A DNA stretch of 64,000 nucleotides from NCBI RefSeq assembly GCF_000701905.1, contig NZ_JNKC01000007.1, positions 62,001-126,000 on the forward strand, given 5' to 3'. Of the stretch, positions 16,446 through 25,130 are shown piece after piece. Position numbers and translations under genes: made by a program. Within the stretch, counting starts at the first letter, position 1. Every line of letters starts with the position of its first letter. The stretch comes from Proteiniclasticum ruminis DSM 24773 (GTDB lineage: Bacteria; Bacillota; Clostridia; Clostridiales; Clostridiaceae). The notes beneath the pieces are model-generated. The model did no database searches and was not told where the DNA came from. It saw only the letters and a program-made list of their open reading frames with translations.

Positions 16446-17470
16446 TGAAATTCATTGATTTGAGAAGTGATACCGTCACCCATCCCACCGAAAAAATGCG
16501 TCAGCTCATGGCATCAGCACCAGTAGGCGATGATGTCTACGGAGATGATGAGACTGTTATAAAACTGGAAGAAGAAACAGCACGGATCCTTGGGAAGGAA
16601 GCCGCTCTTTTCGTTCCATCTGGTGTCTTTGGCAACCAGCTCTCCATCCTGACCCATACTGAAAGAACCAACGAAATCATTCTTGGTGAGAACTCCCATA
16701 TCATTGCCCATGAGGCAGGCTCTGTGGCACTGATTTCAAACGTCCAGACCAGAACGCTGAAGGATGATCTGGGGGAACTGGATCCGAAAGAAGTGCAGAA
16801 AGCTGTCCGAAAAGGAGAAGACATTCATTTCCCAAAAACCGGACTCATTTGTGTGGAAACAGCACACTCCACCGGAAATGTCGCCTCACTGGAAAATCTG
16901 AAGAGCATCTCTGAGATAGCAAAGACCTATGAGATACCCGTTCATCTGGATGGCGCAAGACTCTTTAATGCGGCAGTGCATCTTAAGGTGGATGCAAAGG
17001 AAATCGCCCAGTATGCAGACAGCATTTCTCTCTGTCTTTCAAAAGGTCTGTGTGCACCTGTGGGCTCTGTGGTTTCGGGTTCAAAAGAATTCATTGCCAA
17101 CGCCAGGAAAAACCGGAAGATTTTAGGTGGAGGTATGAGACAGGTGGGTATTCTCGCCGCTGCAGGTCTGGAGGCTCTGGAAATGAGGCATAGACTGGAT
17201 GAGGATCATGAAAACGCCAGATATTTCGGCGAAGAGCTTCATAAAATCCCCGGAATCTCTGTACGGCTCGATGAGATCAAAATCAATATGATTTTCTTCA
17301 CCATAGAAAAAGAAGGTTTCCAGGAGTCAGATCTTGTAGCACATATGAAAGAGCACGGGATTCTTATGAACGGCAGTGATGAGGGTGTTTTCCGCTTTGT
17401 GACCCATTACTATGTCACAAGAGAGAGGATAAACCAGGTTCTTCAGATCCTTCGTGAATATTTTCAATAG
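16445..17470 (+). CDS. ltaE: Low-specificity L-threonine aldolase
   Basis: A 341-residue PLP enzyme that splits L-threonine or L-allo-threonine into glycine and acetaldehyde. It starts FIDLRSDTVTHPTEKM, the classical opening. The PLP lysine is in CLSKGLCAPVGSVV, and VHLDGARLFNAA carries the cofactor Asp. Length is normal. The GTG start overlaps the TAG of the patatin gene and follows AGGAGG. The stop is 46 nt before tRNA-Arg. Confidence 0.92.
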   Translation: MKFIDLRSDTVTHPTEKMRQLMASAPVGDDVYGDDETVIKLEEETARILGKEAALFVPSGVFGNQLSILTHTERTNEIILGENSHIIAHEAGSVALISNVQTRTLKDDLGELDPKEVQKAVRKGEDIHFPKTGLICVETAHSTGNVASLENLKSISEIAKTYEIPVHLDGARLFNAAVHLKVDAKEIAQYADSISLCLSKGLCAPVGSVVSGSKEFIANARKNRKILGGGMRQVGILAAAGLEALEMRHRLDEDHENARYFGEELHKIPGISVRLDEIKINMIFFTIEKEGFQESDLVAHMKEHGILMNGSDEGVFRFVTHYYVTRERINQVLQILREYFQ

Positions 17471-17516
17471 AACTGTTTGAAAAGAAGGCTCAGTTATGGT
17501 ATTATAATTGAGTCAT

Positions 17517-17593
17517 GCAGTGGTAGCTCAGCTGGATAGAGTAACCGGCTACGAACCGGTCGGCCGGGGGTTCGAATCCCTCTCACTGCACCA
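17517..17593 (+). tRNA. tRNA-Arg (anticodon ACG)
   Basis: A 77-nt cloverleaf: acceptor GCAGTGG with TCACTGC, D-arm GCTC...GAGT, anticodon stem ACCGG/CCGGT around CTACGAA, T-arm with GTTCGAATC, and an encoded CCA. Anticodon ACG identifies the tRNA whose wobble A is deaminated by TadA. A -10 box TATAAT lies about 12 nt upstream. Confidence 0.95.
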
Positions 17594-17597
17594 TAGA

Positions 17598-17630
17598 ATC
17601 CATGAAGTATTATCTTCATGGATTTTTTTG
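17598..17630 (+). terminator. Terminator after tRNA-Arg
   Basis: AATCCATGAAG, loop TATTAT, CTTCATGGATT followed by a T run, five bases after the tRNA. Confidence 0.88.
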
Positions 17631-17744
17631 TTTCCTTAAATCTGTTTTCTAAACATCATTTCCTGTACTTTAAATGAGTAAGAAGAACGTCCCCCTGTGG
17701 TAGAATACTCTCTAGTAGAATGATATGAAAAAGGAAGAAGTATA

Positions 17745-19007
17745 TTGAATAAATTATGGACTAAGGACTTTAAAATCATCACCATCGGGTCCATCATCTC
17801 CATGCTGGGAAATTCTGTAGCTGGTTTTGCCATTGGACTCCTGGTTCTGGATCTGACAGACTCCACGCTCTTATTCTCACTTTTTATGGTGGTTTATAAC
17901 CTGCCTAAAATCGTGGCCCCACTTTTTGCTGGCCCCTATCTGGACCGGTTCTCCAGAAAGAAAATGATTTACACACTGGATTTTATGTCCGCCTTCATTT
18001 ATGTGATCATGTTCTTTTTGCTTTATGTGAAGTGGTTCAATTACCCTGTGTTTCTATTCATCGTGCTTCTCATCGGAACCATTGACGGTATCTATTCAGT
18101 AGCCTATGAAAGCTTTTATCCCAATCTTGTTTCGGAAGGGAATTTTTCCAAAGCATATTCCATTTCTAGCATGATTTATCCACTGGCAAGCTTGATGCTT
18201 CCCATCGCTTCCATTGTTTATGAGAGCTCAGGATCAGCTGCTCCACTTTTTGCTTTCAATGCAGTAACTTTTTTCCTGGCTGCAATCTTTGAAACGCAAA
18301 TCGGATATAAAGAGAACCACATCAAAGAAAATACAGAAGACGCCAAAAAAGGCTTTTCTCTTATCTCCTACAAGACTGATTTCAAAGAAGGTCTGGATTA
18401 CATGCGTGCAGAAAAGGGACTTTTGGTCATCACCATCTACTTCTGCATCACCATGTTTGCTGGAGGTGGCCTCCATGTGCTCCATCTTCCATTCTTCAAG
18501 AACAATCCGGAGCTTTTTTCAAACATCCCTCTGGTAAACTCCGTAACCCTCTATACCATCATCAGCAGTTTCGGTGTTCTGGGGCGGCTCATTGGAGGAA
18601 TGATCCATTATAAGTACCACTATCCGGTACCCAAGAAATTTTTGATTGCCCTATGCGTGTATACGAGCATTGCCTTTCTGGAAGCGTTCCAGCTCTACTT
18701 CCCAGTGGTGCTCATGGCAGTGAGTTTCTTCCTCATCGGGATTATGGGTGTCACCTCCTTTAATATCAGGATTTCTGCCACCCAGTCATATGTTCCGGAT
18801 GATAAAAGAGGCCGCTTCAACGGAACATTCCAGATGATTGTATCCGCTGGTAACATCTTAGGACAGCTTCTGGCTGGTTTTCTCGGAGAAATCTACCCCG
18901 AGCGCCATGTCATTATTGGCCTCATGAGCATCAATATGCTGGCCATCTATTTCATTATGTACAGGAAACGGGAATACGTAAAAAAAATCTACAACAGAAG
19001 AGTCTGA
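17745..19007 (+). CDS. MFS family transporter
   Basis: A 420-residue membrane protein with about twelve helices. The family signature between helices 2 and 3 is GPYLDRFSRKKMIY, and a central cytoplasmic loop (around residues 185-215) is charged. The layout resembles the MFS_3/EntS-like and macrolide-efflux group of exporters. The substrate cannot be told. TTG is the start, 7 nt after GGAAGAAG. It is a single gene between two terminators. Confidence 0.85.
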   Translation: MNKLWTKDFKIITIGSIISMLGNSVAGFAIGLLVLDLTDSTLLFSLFMVVYNLPKIVAPLFAGPYLDRFSRKKMIYTLDFMSAFIYVIMFFLLYVKWFNYPVFLFIVLLIGTIDGIYSVAYESFYPNLVSEGNFSKAYSISSMIYPLASLMLPIASIVYESSGSAAPLFAFNAVTFFLAAIFETQIGYKENHIKENTEDAKKGFSLISYKTDFKEGLDYMRAEKGLLVITIYFCITMFAGGGLHVLHLPFFKNNPELFSNIPLVNSVTLYTIISSFGVLGRLIGGMIHYKYHYPVPKKFLIALCVYTSIAFLEAFQLYFPVVLMAVSFFLIGIMGVTSFNIRISATQSYVPDDKRGRFNGTFQMIVSAGNILGQLLAGFLGEIYPERHVIIGLMSINMLAIYFIMYRKREYVKKIYNRRV

Positions 19008-19027
19008 TCTTCTGCTGTAGATTTTTT
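18987..19027 (+). terminator. Terminator overlapping the MFS stop codon
   Basis: ATCTACAACAGAAGA and TCTTCTGCTGTAGAT form a long stem followed by six T residues; the MFS stop codon lies in the loop. Confidence 0.85.
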
Positions 19028-19030
19028 CCT

Positions 19031-19258
19031 TTATGGCTTCTTTCTCTCTTTCAGTTCTTTTTCAATCCTTACGATGTACTCATTCATCTTCTTCAGATCC
19101 TCTTGAAGTTCCACGGAATTCACAACAGGCATCCCATCATGATCCACCTCACCATAGACCTCAATGTCTATCATGGCTGTCAGGAGCTCTTCTGTCTGGT
19201 CTTTTGCCGCCCTCAGATATTTTAGAAGATCAGCGATCTCATGTTCTTCGAAATACAC
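19031..19258 (-). CDS. Hypothetical coiled-coil protein, 75 aa
   Basis: I do not recognise this family. It is small, soluble and strongly helical, with heptad-like leucines in DLLKYLRAAKDQTEELL and in the C-terminal VELQEDLKKMNEYIVRIEKEL; a short GEVDHDGMPVV turn separates the two helices. This looks like a two-helix hairpin that may dimerise. GTG start follows GAGGGA. It is convergent with the MFS gene and has no same-strand neighbour. Confidence 0.6.
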   Translation of the reverse strand: MYFEEHEIADLLKYLRAAKDQTEELLTAMIDIEVYGEVDHDGMPVVNSVELQEDLKKMNEYIVRIEKELKERKKP

Positions 19259-19457
19259 TCTTTTTCCCTCGTTTCTTTTTGATTCTATTCTAGCACGATT
19301 TTCTCAGGGAATCCTTCTTAGAAATATTTTAACGATGAACGAGAGCGTTTTGTGGTATATTGAAAGAAGCGATATCGATTTTTATCGTATGGCGAAGCAA
19401 TTATATTAACATCATAAAGGAGGACTTCTGGAAACAAGAAATCCAGAGATAACAGCG

Positions 19458-20348
19458 ATGAATAAATTTAAGATTTTAACTGATTCCGCATGTGACCTAC
19501 CCTTTGAACTACTGGAGCAAAATGACGTGGATGTCATCGGTCTTATTGTGAATTATAATGGGAAAGAATATGTGGAGGACAACTGGAAAAGTGTCGACAT
19601 AAGCAGCTACTATACCTCTTTGAAAGAAGGCGCTACCCCTACCACAAGCCAGATTACGCCAAACCGTTTTTATGACTATTTCAAGCCTTACCTGGAAAAA
19701 GGCATGGACATCCTCTATGTAGGATTCTCTTCCTCTCTCAGTGGTACATACAGCGCTGCTAATGTAGCTAAGAGTATGCTTCAGGAAGAATTTCCAGATA
19801 GAGAGATTCTACTCATTGATTCCATGTGCGCTTCCGCTGGTTTTGGTCTTCTGGTGCTAAAAGCAGCAGAGCTCAAAAGAGAAGGCTATGCCCCAACAGA
19901 GATTGCTCAAAAATTGGAAGCGTTGAAATATAACGTCAATCATATTTTTACTGTGGACGATCTCAACCATCTGAAGCGGGGTGGAAGAATATCAGGCTTC
20001 TCTGCTACCATGGGCACCATGCTTTCCATAAAGCCCATTCTCTACATGAGCAAAGAAGGGAAGCTTCTGAATATTGATAAGGTAAAAGGAAGAAAAAAAT
20101 CCATCCATGCACTGGCCGATTATCTGGAAAAAGGAAAAACAGAGGGTCTGACAAAAACAGTGCTCATTGCTCATGGAAACTGTGAAGATGATGCAGCTCT
20201 TCTTCGGAATCTCATTCTGGAAAAGAAGCTTTCCGAAGACGTCACCTTGGTTCCACTTGGTATGGTCATCGGTGCCCATACCGGCGCCAATGTCATCAAT
20301 ATGGTCTTTTTTGGTAAAGACCGCGAAGAAACGATAAAGAAATCATAG
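19458..20348 (+). CDS. DegV family fatty-acid-binding protein
   Basis: A 296-residue protein that starts KILTDSACDLPFELL and has the DegV blocks TSQITPNRF, GFSSSLSGTYSAA, DSMCASAGFG and LNHLKRGGRIS. DegV/FakB proteins hold a fatty acid and present it to the kinase FakA for phosphorylation before phospholipid synthesis. fakA is not visible here. The ribosome site is odd: AAAGGAGG ends 33 nt before this ATG. An in-frame CTG at 19428 sits 4 nt after it, and CTGGA/TCCAG between them can pair in a small hairpin that would bring the site near the ATG. Confidence 0.85.
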   Translation: MNKFKILTDSACDLPFELLEQNDVDVIGLIVNYNGKEYVEDNWKSVDISSYYTSLKEGATPTTSQITPNRFYDYFKPYLEKGMDILYVGFSSSLSGTYSAANVAKSMLQEEFPDREILLIDSMCASAGFGLLVLKAAELKREGYAPTEIAQKLEALKYNVNHIFTVDDLNHLKRGGRISGFSATMGTMLSIKPILYMSKEGKLLNIDKVKGRKKSIHALADYLEKGKTEGLTKTVLIAHGNCEDDAALLRNLILEKKLSEDVTLVPLGMVIGAHTGANVINMVFFGKDREETIKKS

Positions 20349-20352
20349 AATA

Positions 20353-20398
20353 ACCCCTGGAGCTCCAACGGAATGTGCTGGAACTCCAGGGGTTTTTT
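20353..20398 (+). terminator. Terminator after the DegV gene
   Basis: ACCCCTGGAGCTCCA with TGGAACTCCAGGGGT (one mismatch) and six T residues; it lies between the convergent degV-like and pepT genes. Confidence 0.88.
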
Positions 20399-20409
20399 AT
20401 CTTCCGAAC

Positions 20410-21630
20410 TTATACTTCTTCTGCGTATATGCTGATGAGGTTCTTCAGAACCGCCACCGCTTTCTCCATGGATTCTACAGAAATAAACTCAAATCTTCCG
20501 TGATAATTTTCTCCACCTGTAAAAAGGTTCGGACATGGAAGTCCCATATAAGAAAGCTGAGCTCCATCGGTACCTCCGCGGATGGGCTTTATAATAGGTT
20601 CTACGCCAGCCATCTCCATGGCCTTTTTTGCATGTTCAATGAGATACATATGAGGCTCCACCATGGTTCTCATATTCTTGTACTGATCTTTGATTTCTAC
20701 AGTAACAGTTCCCTCTCCATATTTCTCATTGAGTGCAGATGCAGCTTCCATCATCTGCACCTTTCTTCCTTCGAAGGTATCCTCAAAGAAATCACGGATG
20801 ATGTAGTACAAAGAAGTCTCCTCCACATCCCCTTCAATATCGTTCAGGTGGAAGAATCCTTCATACCCTTCCGTATGTTCAGGTGTGTCCTTCCGGTCGA
20901 AAGAATCCGCATATTCCATGGCCACAAAAATTGAGTTCTTCATCTTGTCTTTTGCTGTTCCAGGATGCACATTTCTGCCCTTCACCGTCACCTTGGCTGA
21001 AGCCGCGTTGAAGTTCTCATACTCCAGCTCGCCCACAGGCCCACCATCCATGGTATAGGCAATCTCCGCGCCAAAGGCTTCCACATCAAAATGATGTGGA
21101 CCTCGGCCAATCTCTTCATCCGGTGTGAATGCCACATGAAGATCTCCATGAGGCACTTCAGGGTTATGGAACAGATATTCCAGAACTTCCATGATTTCTG
21201 CAACTCCTGCTTTATCATCTGCTCCAAGAAGTGTAGTTCCATCTGTCAAAAGAAGGTTCTCCCCCACATAGCCTTTCAGCTGAGGAAAATCAGATTCTTT
21301 CATGACGATCTGAAGCTCCTCGTTCAGCACAATATCTCCACCTTCATAGGCAAGAATCCGAGGATTCACATTCTTTCCGCTCATATCCGGTGAGGTGTCC
21401 ACATGAGCCAGCAGCCCAAGCTTCTTTAGGTTCTTACCGGTATTGTTTCTTAAAAACCCAAAGAGATACCCGTTGTCATCCAAAGCAGTCTCCAGCCCCA
21501 AGGCCTCCAGTTCTCTCTTCAGCTCTTCCACGAGGACTCTCTGTCCCTCGGTGGAAGGTACAGTTACACTGTTTTCGTCGGATGTGGTTTCATACTTCAC
21601 ATACTTAATCAGCTTGTCTACAACACTCAT
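20410..21630 (-). CDS. pepT: Peptidase T (tripeptide aminopeptidase)
   Basis: A 406-residue M20 family dizinc peptidase that removes the N-terminal residue of tripeptides in the cytoplasm. Visible motifs are LLAHVDTSPD (metal-binding His), LLGADDKAGVAEIME (bridging Asp), FTPDEEIGRGPHHFD (general base and metal Glu) and AYTMDGGPVGELEYENFNAA. The metal His near the C-terminus is in LFTGGENYHGRFEF. Length is normal. It converges on the degV-like gene, with which it shares a terminator region. Confidence 0.94.
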   Translation of the reverse strand: MSVVDKLIKYVKYETTSDENSVTVPSTEGQRVLVEELKRELEALGLETALDDNGYLFGFLRNNTGKNLKKLGLLAHVDTSPDMSGKNVNPRILAYEGGDIVLNEELQIVMKESDFPQLKGYVGENLLLTDGTTLLGADDKAGVAEIMEVLEYLFHNPEVPHGDLHVAFTPDEEIGRGPHHFDVEAFGAEIAYTMDGGPVGELEYENFNAASAKVTVKGRNVHPGTAKDKMKNSIFVAMEYADSFDRKDTPEHTEGYEGFFHLNDIEGDVEETSLYYIIRDFFEDTFEGRKVQMMEAASALNEKYGEGTVTVEIKDQYKNMRTMVEPHMYLIEHAKKAMEMAGVEPIIKPIRGGTDGAQLSYMGLPCPNLFTGGENYHGRFEFISVESMEKAVAVLKNLISIYAEEV

Positions 21631-21687
21631 TTTAATCCCTCTTTCTCATATATTCTTCTTATAGTAGGACAGATTCCTTTTACTGGT

Positions 21688-22647
21688 CTAGAACGTCGGT
21701 TTGTAGATTCTGCGTCTGTCCAGAGAGAAAATACTCTCGGATATGGCGCCAGGCTCCAAATCCCGAACCGCTAGAGTGAAATCAAACACCCGGGCATCGA
21801 TCATATCAATATGGTGAAGAAGTTCTGCTTCGAGAAACATCGGTTTCACAGGACTTCCATATTCAGGCTCATAGTGGTGGGAAAGAATCATATGCTGCAG
21901 AAGCATCCTTTTCTCTTCCGGTGTATTCAGACGGTCACAGATTCTGTCCACATTCTTGACTCCAAGGCTGATATGGCCCAGAAGATTTCCTTCCAAAGTG
22001 TACTCCTTCACGATGCCAAGCTCAGAAGAATCCATCTCATTGATTTTTTCAAGATCATGAAGAATGATCCCTGCAAAGAGAAGGTCTGTGTTTACTGCTG
22101 GATACACCTTCGAAATCTGATCTCCAAGTTTCAGCATGGTCAGGACGTGGTAAAGCAGCCCCGATCTGATGGCATGATGATTCCTTTTTGCCGCCGGATA
22201 GAACATCAGCTTCTCCTTCTTTTCTTCAAGGGCCATACGAACCACCTGATGAATATCCTGATCTTCAATCCTTTGAAGATATCCTTCAATATCCCGGAGC
22301 ATATCGGTATTCTTAAGCGGAGCGGATTCCACAAAATCTTCCGGTATCACGCCGTCTTCGTCTGAAGCTTTTCTGATCCTGTCCACTTTGAACTGATTGT
22401 TGTTCATATAGCTCGTTACAGTACCCCGAACTTTTACCAGGTCCCCTTCTGTAAAATATGTTTCTACATCTTGGGGAACTTCCCAAAGTTTTCCGGAGAT
22501 TTCACCTGTCTTATCTCCAAATATAAAGTCCAGATACTTTTTGTCGTTTGAGTTTGTAGTCTTCAGATCTACTCTTTTAATGATAAAATAACAATCTACA
22601 CGATCGCCTACAGCTAAATCGCGGATTTTCTTGCTGCTAAATTCCAT
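21688..22647 (-). CDS. yhaM: 3'-5' exoribonuclease YhaM family protein
   Basis: A 319-residue protein: an N-terminal OB-fold (about 15-100, with DYFIIKRVDLKTTNS-like and SGKLWEVPQD strands) binds RNA, and a C-terminal HD domain (about 155-285) holds the metal site in HHAIRSGLLYHVLTML, GIILHDLEKINE and LSHHYEPEYGSP. YhaM degrades RNA from the 3' end. Domain order and length match the Bacillus protein. The gene is divergent from cca with 109 bp between. Confidence 0.9.
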   Translation of the reverse strand: MEFSSKKIRDLAVGDRVDCYFIIKRVDLKTTNSNDKKYLDFIFGDKTGEISGKLWEVPQDVETYFTEGDLVKVRGTVTSYMNNNQFKVDRIRKASDEDGVIPEDFVESAPLKNTDMLRDIEGYLQRIEDQDIHQVVRMALEEKKEKLMFYPAAKRNHHAIRSGLLYHVLTMLKLGDQISKVYPAVNTDLLFAGIILHDLEKINEMDSSELGIVKEYTLEGNLLGHISLGVKNVDRICDRLNTPEEKRMLLQHMILSHHYEPEYGSPVKPMFLEAELLHHIDMIDARVFDFTLAVRDLEPGAISESIFSLDRRRIYKPTF

Positions 22648-22756
22648 TTATTTCTCCTTCAATTAAAATTAGGGTATAATTTAAGTATACACGAAACACT
22701 GGCCGAAAACGAAAGAATCTTAACCAAATCTTTATCGATGAAAGGTAGGCGGTAAC

Positions 22757-24094
22757 ATGGACATCAACCTGCCAAAGGGCGTCCGATACATTCTGAAAGA
22801 GCTCAGCACTCATGGCCATGAGGGTTATGTAGTGGGGGGCTGTATTCGTGATGTCCTCATCGGTATCGCGCCTAAAGACTATGATGTAACCACTTCTGCC
22901 ACACCTGAGGAAGTCATGTCCCTATTCAAAAAAACTGTCCCAACGGGTCTGAAGCACGGTACCGTGGAAGTACATACCCATGACGGTGCTTATGATGTGA
23001 CCACCTACCGTATGGACGGTGAGTATGAAGCTCACAGATACCCCAAAAATGTCATCTTTGTAGATGATCTAGTGGAGGACCTGAGAAGAAGAGACATCAC
23101 CATCAACGCCATTGCCTATAATCCCGAAAAAGGTATTATAGACCCTTTCAACGGTACTGAAGACATCCATCATAAGATTATTCGGGCAGTAGGAAATCCA
23201 ATCCTTCGTTTTAAGGAAGATGCCCTTCGCATCTTAAGGGCAGTGAGGCTCTCCACCACCCTGAATTTCAACATAGAAGAAAACACCCTGAAGGCCATGG
23301 TGGAAACCATGGATGGCCTCAGGTTCATCAGCGAGGAAAGAATCCGGGAGGAGCTGAATAATATCCTTCTTTCAAAGAATCCTGCCCGAGGAATCCGTAT
23401 GCTCTTTGATTTGGGGATCATGAAATATGTCCTTCCCGAACTCATGACCATGTCCGGATTTCTTCAGCATAATCCCCATCATGATAAGGATGTTCTAGGA
23501 CATACCCTGGAGGTTTTAACTCATGTGCCTGCAGATCTTCCAGTGCGTCTTGCCGCTCTTTTCCATGACAGCGGAAAGCCTTCCACTTTCACCATGGATG
23601 AGAAGGGCATCGGACACTTCTACGGCCATGAGAAGCGGTCAAGAGACATCGCTCATGAAGTGCTGATGCGGCTGAAATATGATCATAAAACCATCCGTAA
23701 AGTTGAAACCCTGGTTTACTTTCATATGACCAGCACCGATATGAAAAATGAAGTGAAGCTGAAGAAATTCATAACCAAACTGGGGTCGGAGAATCTCAAC
23801 GGTCTCATTGATCTTAAGATTGCTGATTTCATTGGAAAGCCTGAAGGAAGCGATGATAAACTCTTTGAAATCAACAGCTTCAGAAATAGGATTGAACACA
23901 TCATAAACCGTGGCGATCCTCTCACTGTGAGAGATCTTGCGGTGAACGGAAAGGATGTTCTGGCGCTTGGTATCCGTGAAGGACAGGAAGTAGGGCGCAT
24001 CCTGGAAGCACTTCTTGAAAAGGTCCTGAAAAACCCTGATGACAATCATAAAGAAATACTACTTGAATATGCTCGTAAGGAGATTTACCGATGA
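22757..24094 (+). CDS. cca: CCA tRNA nucleotidyltransferase (class II)
   Basis: A 445-residue enzyme that adds or repairs the 3' CCA of tRNAs. The head domain has VVGGCIRDVLIGIAPKDYDVTTSA with the catalytic DxD, and DLRRRDITINAIAYN is the next conserved block. NPARGIRMLFDLGIM marks the neck. A C-terminal HD domain (ALFHDSGKPSTF) resembles that in E. coli Cca and in some clostridial enzymes. ATG follows AAAGGTAGGCGG. All three tRNA genes in this window encode their own CCA, so repair may be its main task. It overlaps the next gene by 4 nt (ATGA). Confidence 0.93.
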   Translation: MDINLPKGVRYILKELSTHGHEGYVVGGCIRDVLIGIAPKDYDVTTSATPEEVMSLFKKTVPTGLKHGTVEVHTHDGAYDVTTYRMDGEYEAHRYPKNVIFVDDLVEDLRRRDITINAIAYNPEKGIIDPFNGTEDIHHKIIRAVGNPILRFKEDALRILRAVRLSTTLNFNIEENTLKAMVETMDGLRFISEERIREELNNILLSKNPARGIRMLFDLGIMKYVLPELMTMSGFLQHNPHHDKDVLGHTLEVLTHVPADLPVRLAALFHDSGKPSTFTMDEKGIGHFYGHEKRSRDIAHEVLMRLKYDHKTIRKVETLVYFHMTSTDMKNEVKLKKFITKLGSENLNGLIDLKIADFIGKPEGSDDKLFEINSFRNRIEHIINRGDPLTVRDLAVNGKDVLALGIREGQEVGRILEALLEKVLKNPDDNHKEILLEYARKEIYR

Positions 24095-25020
24095 CAACAA
24101 ATGTTACAAATACTGTTTTAACCATGCTGATTCTGGGTGTGCTGGGTTTTATCCTGAAGAAAACCAAGGTTACCGATAAAAGAACAGATAAATTTATCTC
24201 TGTTCTACTCGTAAACTTCTGTACCCCTGCCCTGATGATTCACATCACACTGACAAATTTTTCCTTATCCTTTTTTAGAGAATCTTACCTTGGAATTCTA
24301 CTTGCCATGTTGACCATGATTCTGATGAACATCATTGCCTGGGGAGTATCAAAGGCTCTATCACTGAAAGGAGTAGAGCAGGGTGCATTTGTTTCCATGT
24401 CTACCTTCTCCAATACAATTTTTGTAGGACTGCCGCTCATTACAGGAATATTTGGGGACTCCGCTGTTCCATATCTGATGCTGTACTATATCGCAAATAC
24501 GCTGACTTTTTGGACCCTTGGCATCTATCAGATCGTGAAAAGCAATGGAAGTTCCTTCAGCAGCAAAAATATCCTGAAAATACTCAATCCCCCCATTCTT
24601 GGATTCATTGCGGGCATGGCGCTCCTTTACTATAACGTTACTGTCCCCACTTATCTCTTTAGCAGCATCGAGTATCTGAAAATACTCCTGACGCCTCTAT
24701 CTCTCCTTTTCATGGGCAGTGTCATAGGAGACTTGAGTCTTAGGAATGCTGGAAGTCCAGTAGCCTCTGTCCTCATCCTCATCATGAGGTTTATTCTGTC
24801 TCCTGTCATCAGTCTGCTTCTTCTGAAGGCTTTTCAGATGCCTGTGGAGCTCATTAAAGTGTTCATTGTCTGTGCCGGTCTTCCTGTGATGCAGAACATT
24901 TCCATTGCTGTAGGTCGTTATGGTGGAGATCCTTCCTACTCTTCTTTCATGACCGCACTCTCTTCTGCAGTCTTCATTTTTATTATTCCATTTTTCCTGA
25001 AATTATTCACTTTCATTTAG
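24091..25020 (+). CDS. AEC (auxin efflux carrier) family transporter
   Basis: A 309-residue membrane protein with about ten helices in two inverted halves. The conserved blocks are NFCTPALMIH in the first half and FSNTIFVGLPLITGIFG, with the C-terminal GLPVMQNISIAVGRYGGD. Bacterial members carry malate, malonate or other organic acids. Substrate here is open. It starts at the ATGA overlap with cca and is closed by a terminator, so the pair form one operon. Confidence 0.88.
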   Translation: MTTNVTNTVLTMLILGVLGFILKKTKVTDKRTDKFISVLLVNFCTPALMIHITLTNFSLSFFRESYLGILLAMLTMILMNIIAWGVSKALSLKGVEQGAFVSMSTFSNTIFVGLPLITGIFGDSAVPYLMLYYIANTLTFWTLGIYQIVKSNGSSFSSKNILKILNPPILGFIAGMALLYYNVTVPTYLFSSIEYLKILLTPLSLLFMGSVIGDLSLRNAGSPVASVLILIMRFILSPVISLLLLKAFQMPVELIKVFIVCAGLPVMQNISIAVGRYGGDPSYSSFMTALSSAVFIFIIPFFLKLFTFI

Positions 25021-25045
25021 GATGAGTACCTCATCCTTTTTTTTT
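25019..25045 (+). terminator. Terminator after the AEC transporter
   Basis: AGGATGAG, loop TAC, CTCATCCT followed by nine T residues; it begins within the stop codon. Confidence 0.88.
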
Positions 25046-25055
25046 GCACCCAAAA

Positions 25056-25104
25056 AGAACGTATGTTGTTTTTTATTGCCCAGAAAGAACGTATGTGCTA
25101 TAAT
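25056..25104 (+). promoter_or_regulatory. Promoter with two LexA/SOS-type boxes
   Basis: AGAACGTATGTTGT (25056-25069) and AGAACGTATGTGCT (25086-25099) are 30 bp apart and fit the Firmicute SOS core GAAC-N4-GTTC in the left half and centre. The second box fills the spacer of a promoter with -35 TTGCCC (25076-25081) and -10 TATAAT (25099-25104), 17 bp apart. LexA bound there would block RNA polymerase. Confidence 0.75.
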
Positions 25105-25130
25105 TTACTCAAATGTTAGGAGGGGTATGT

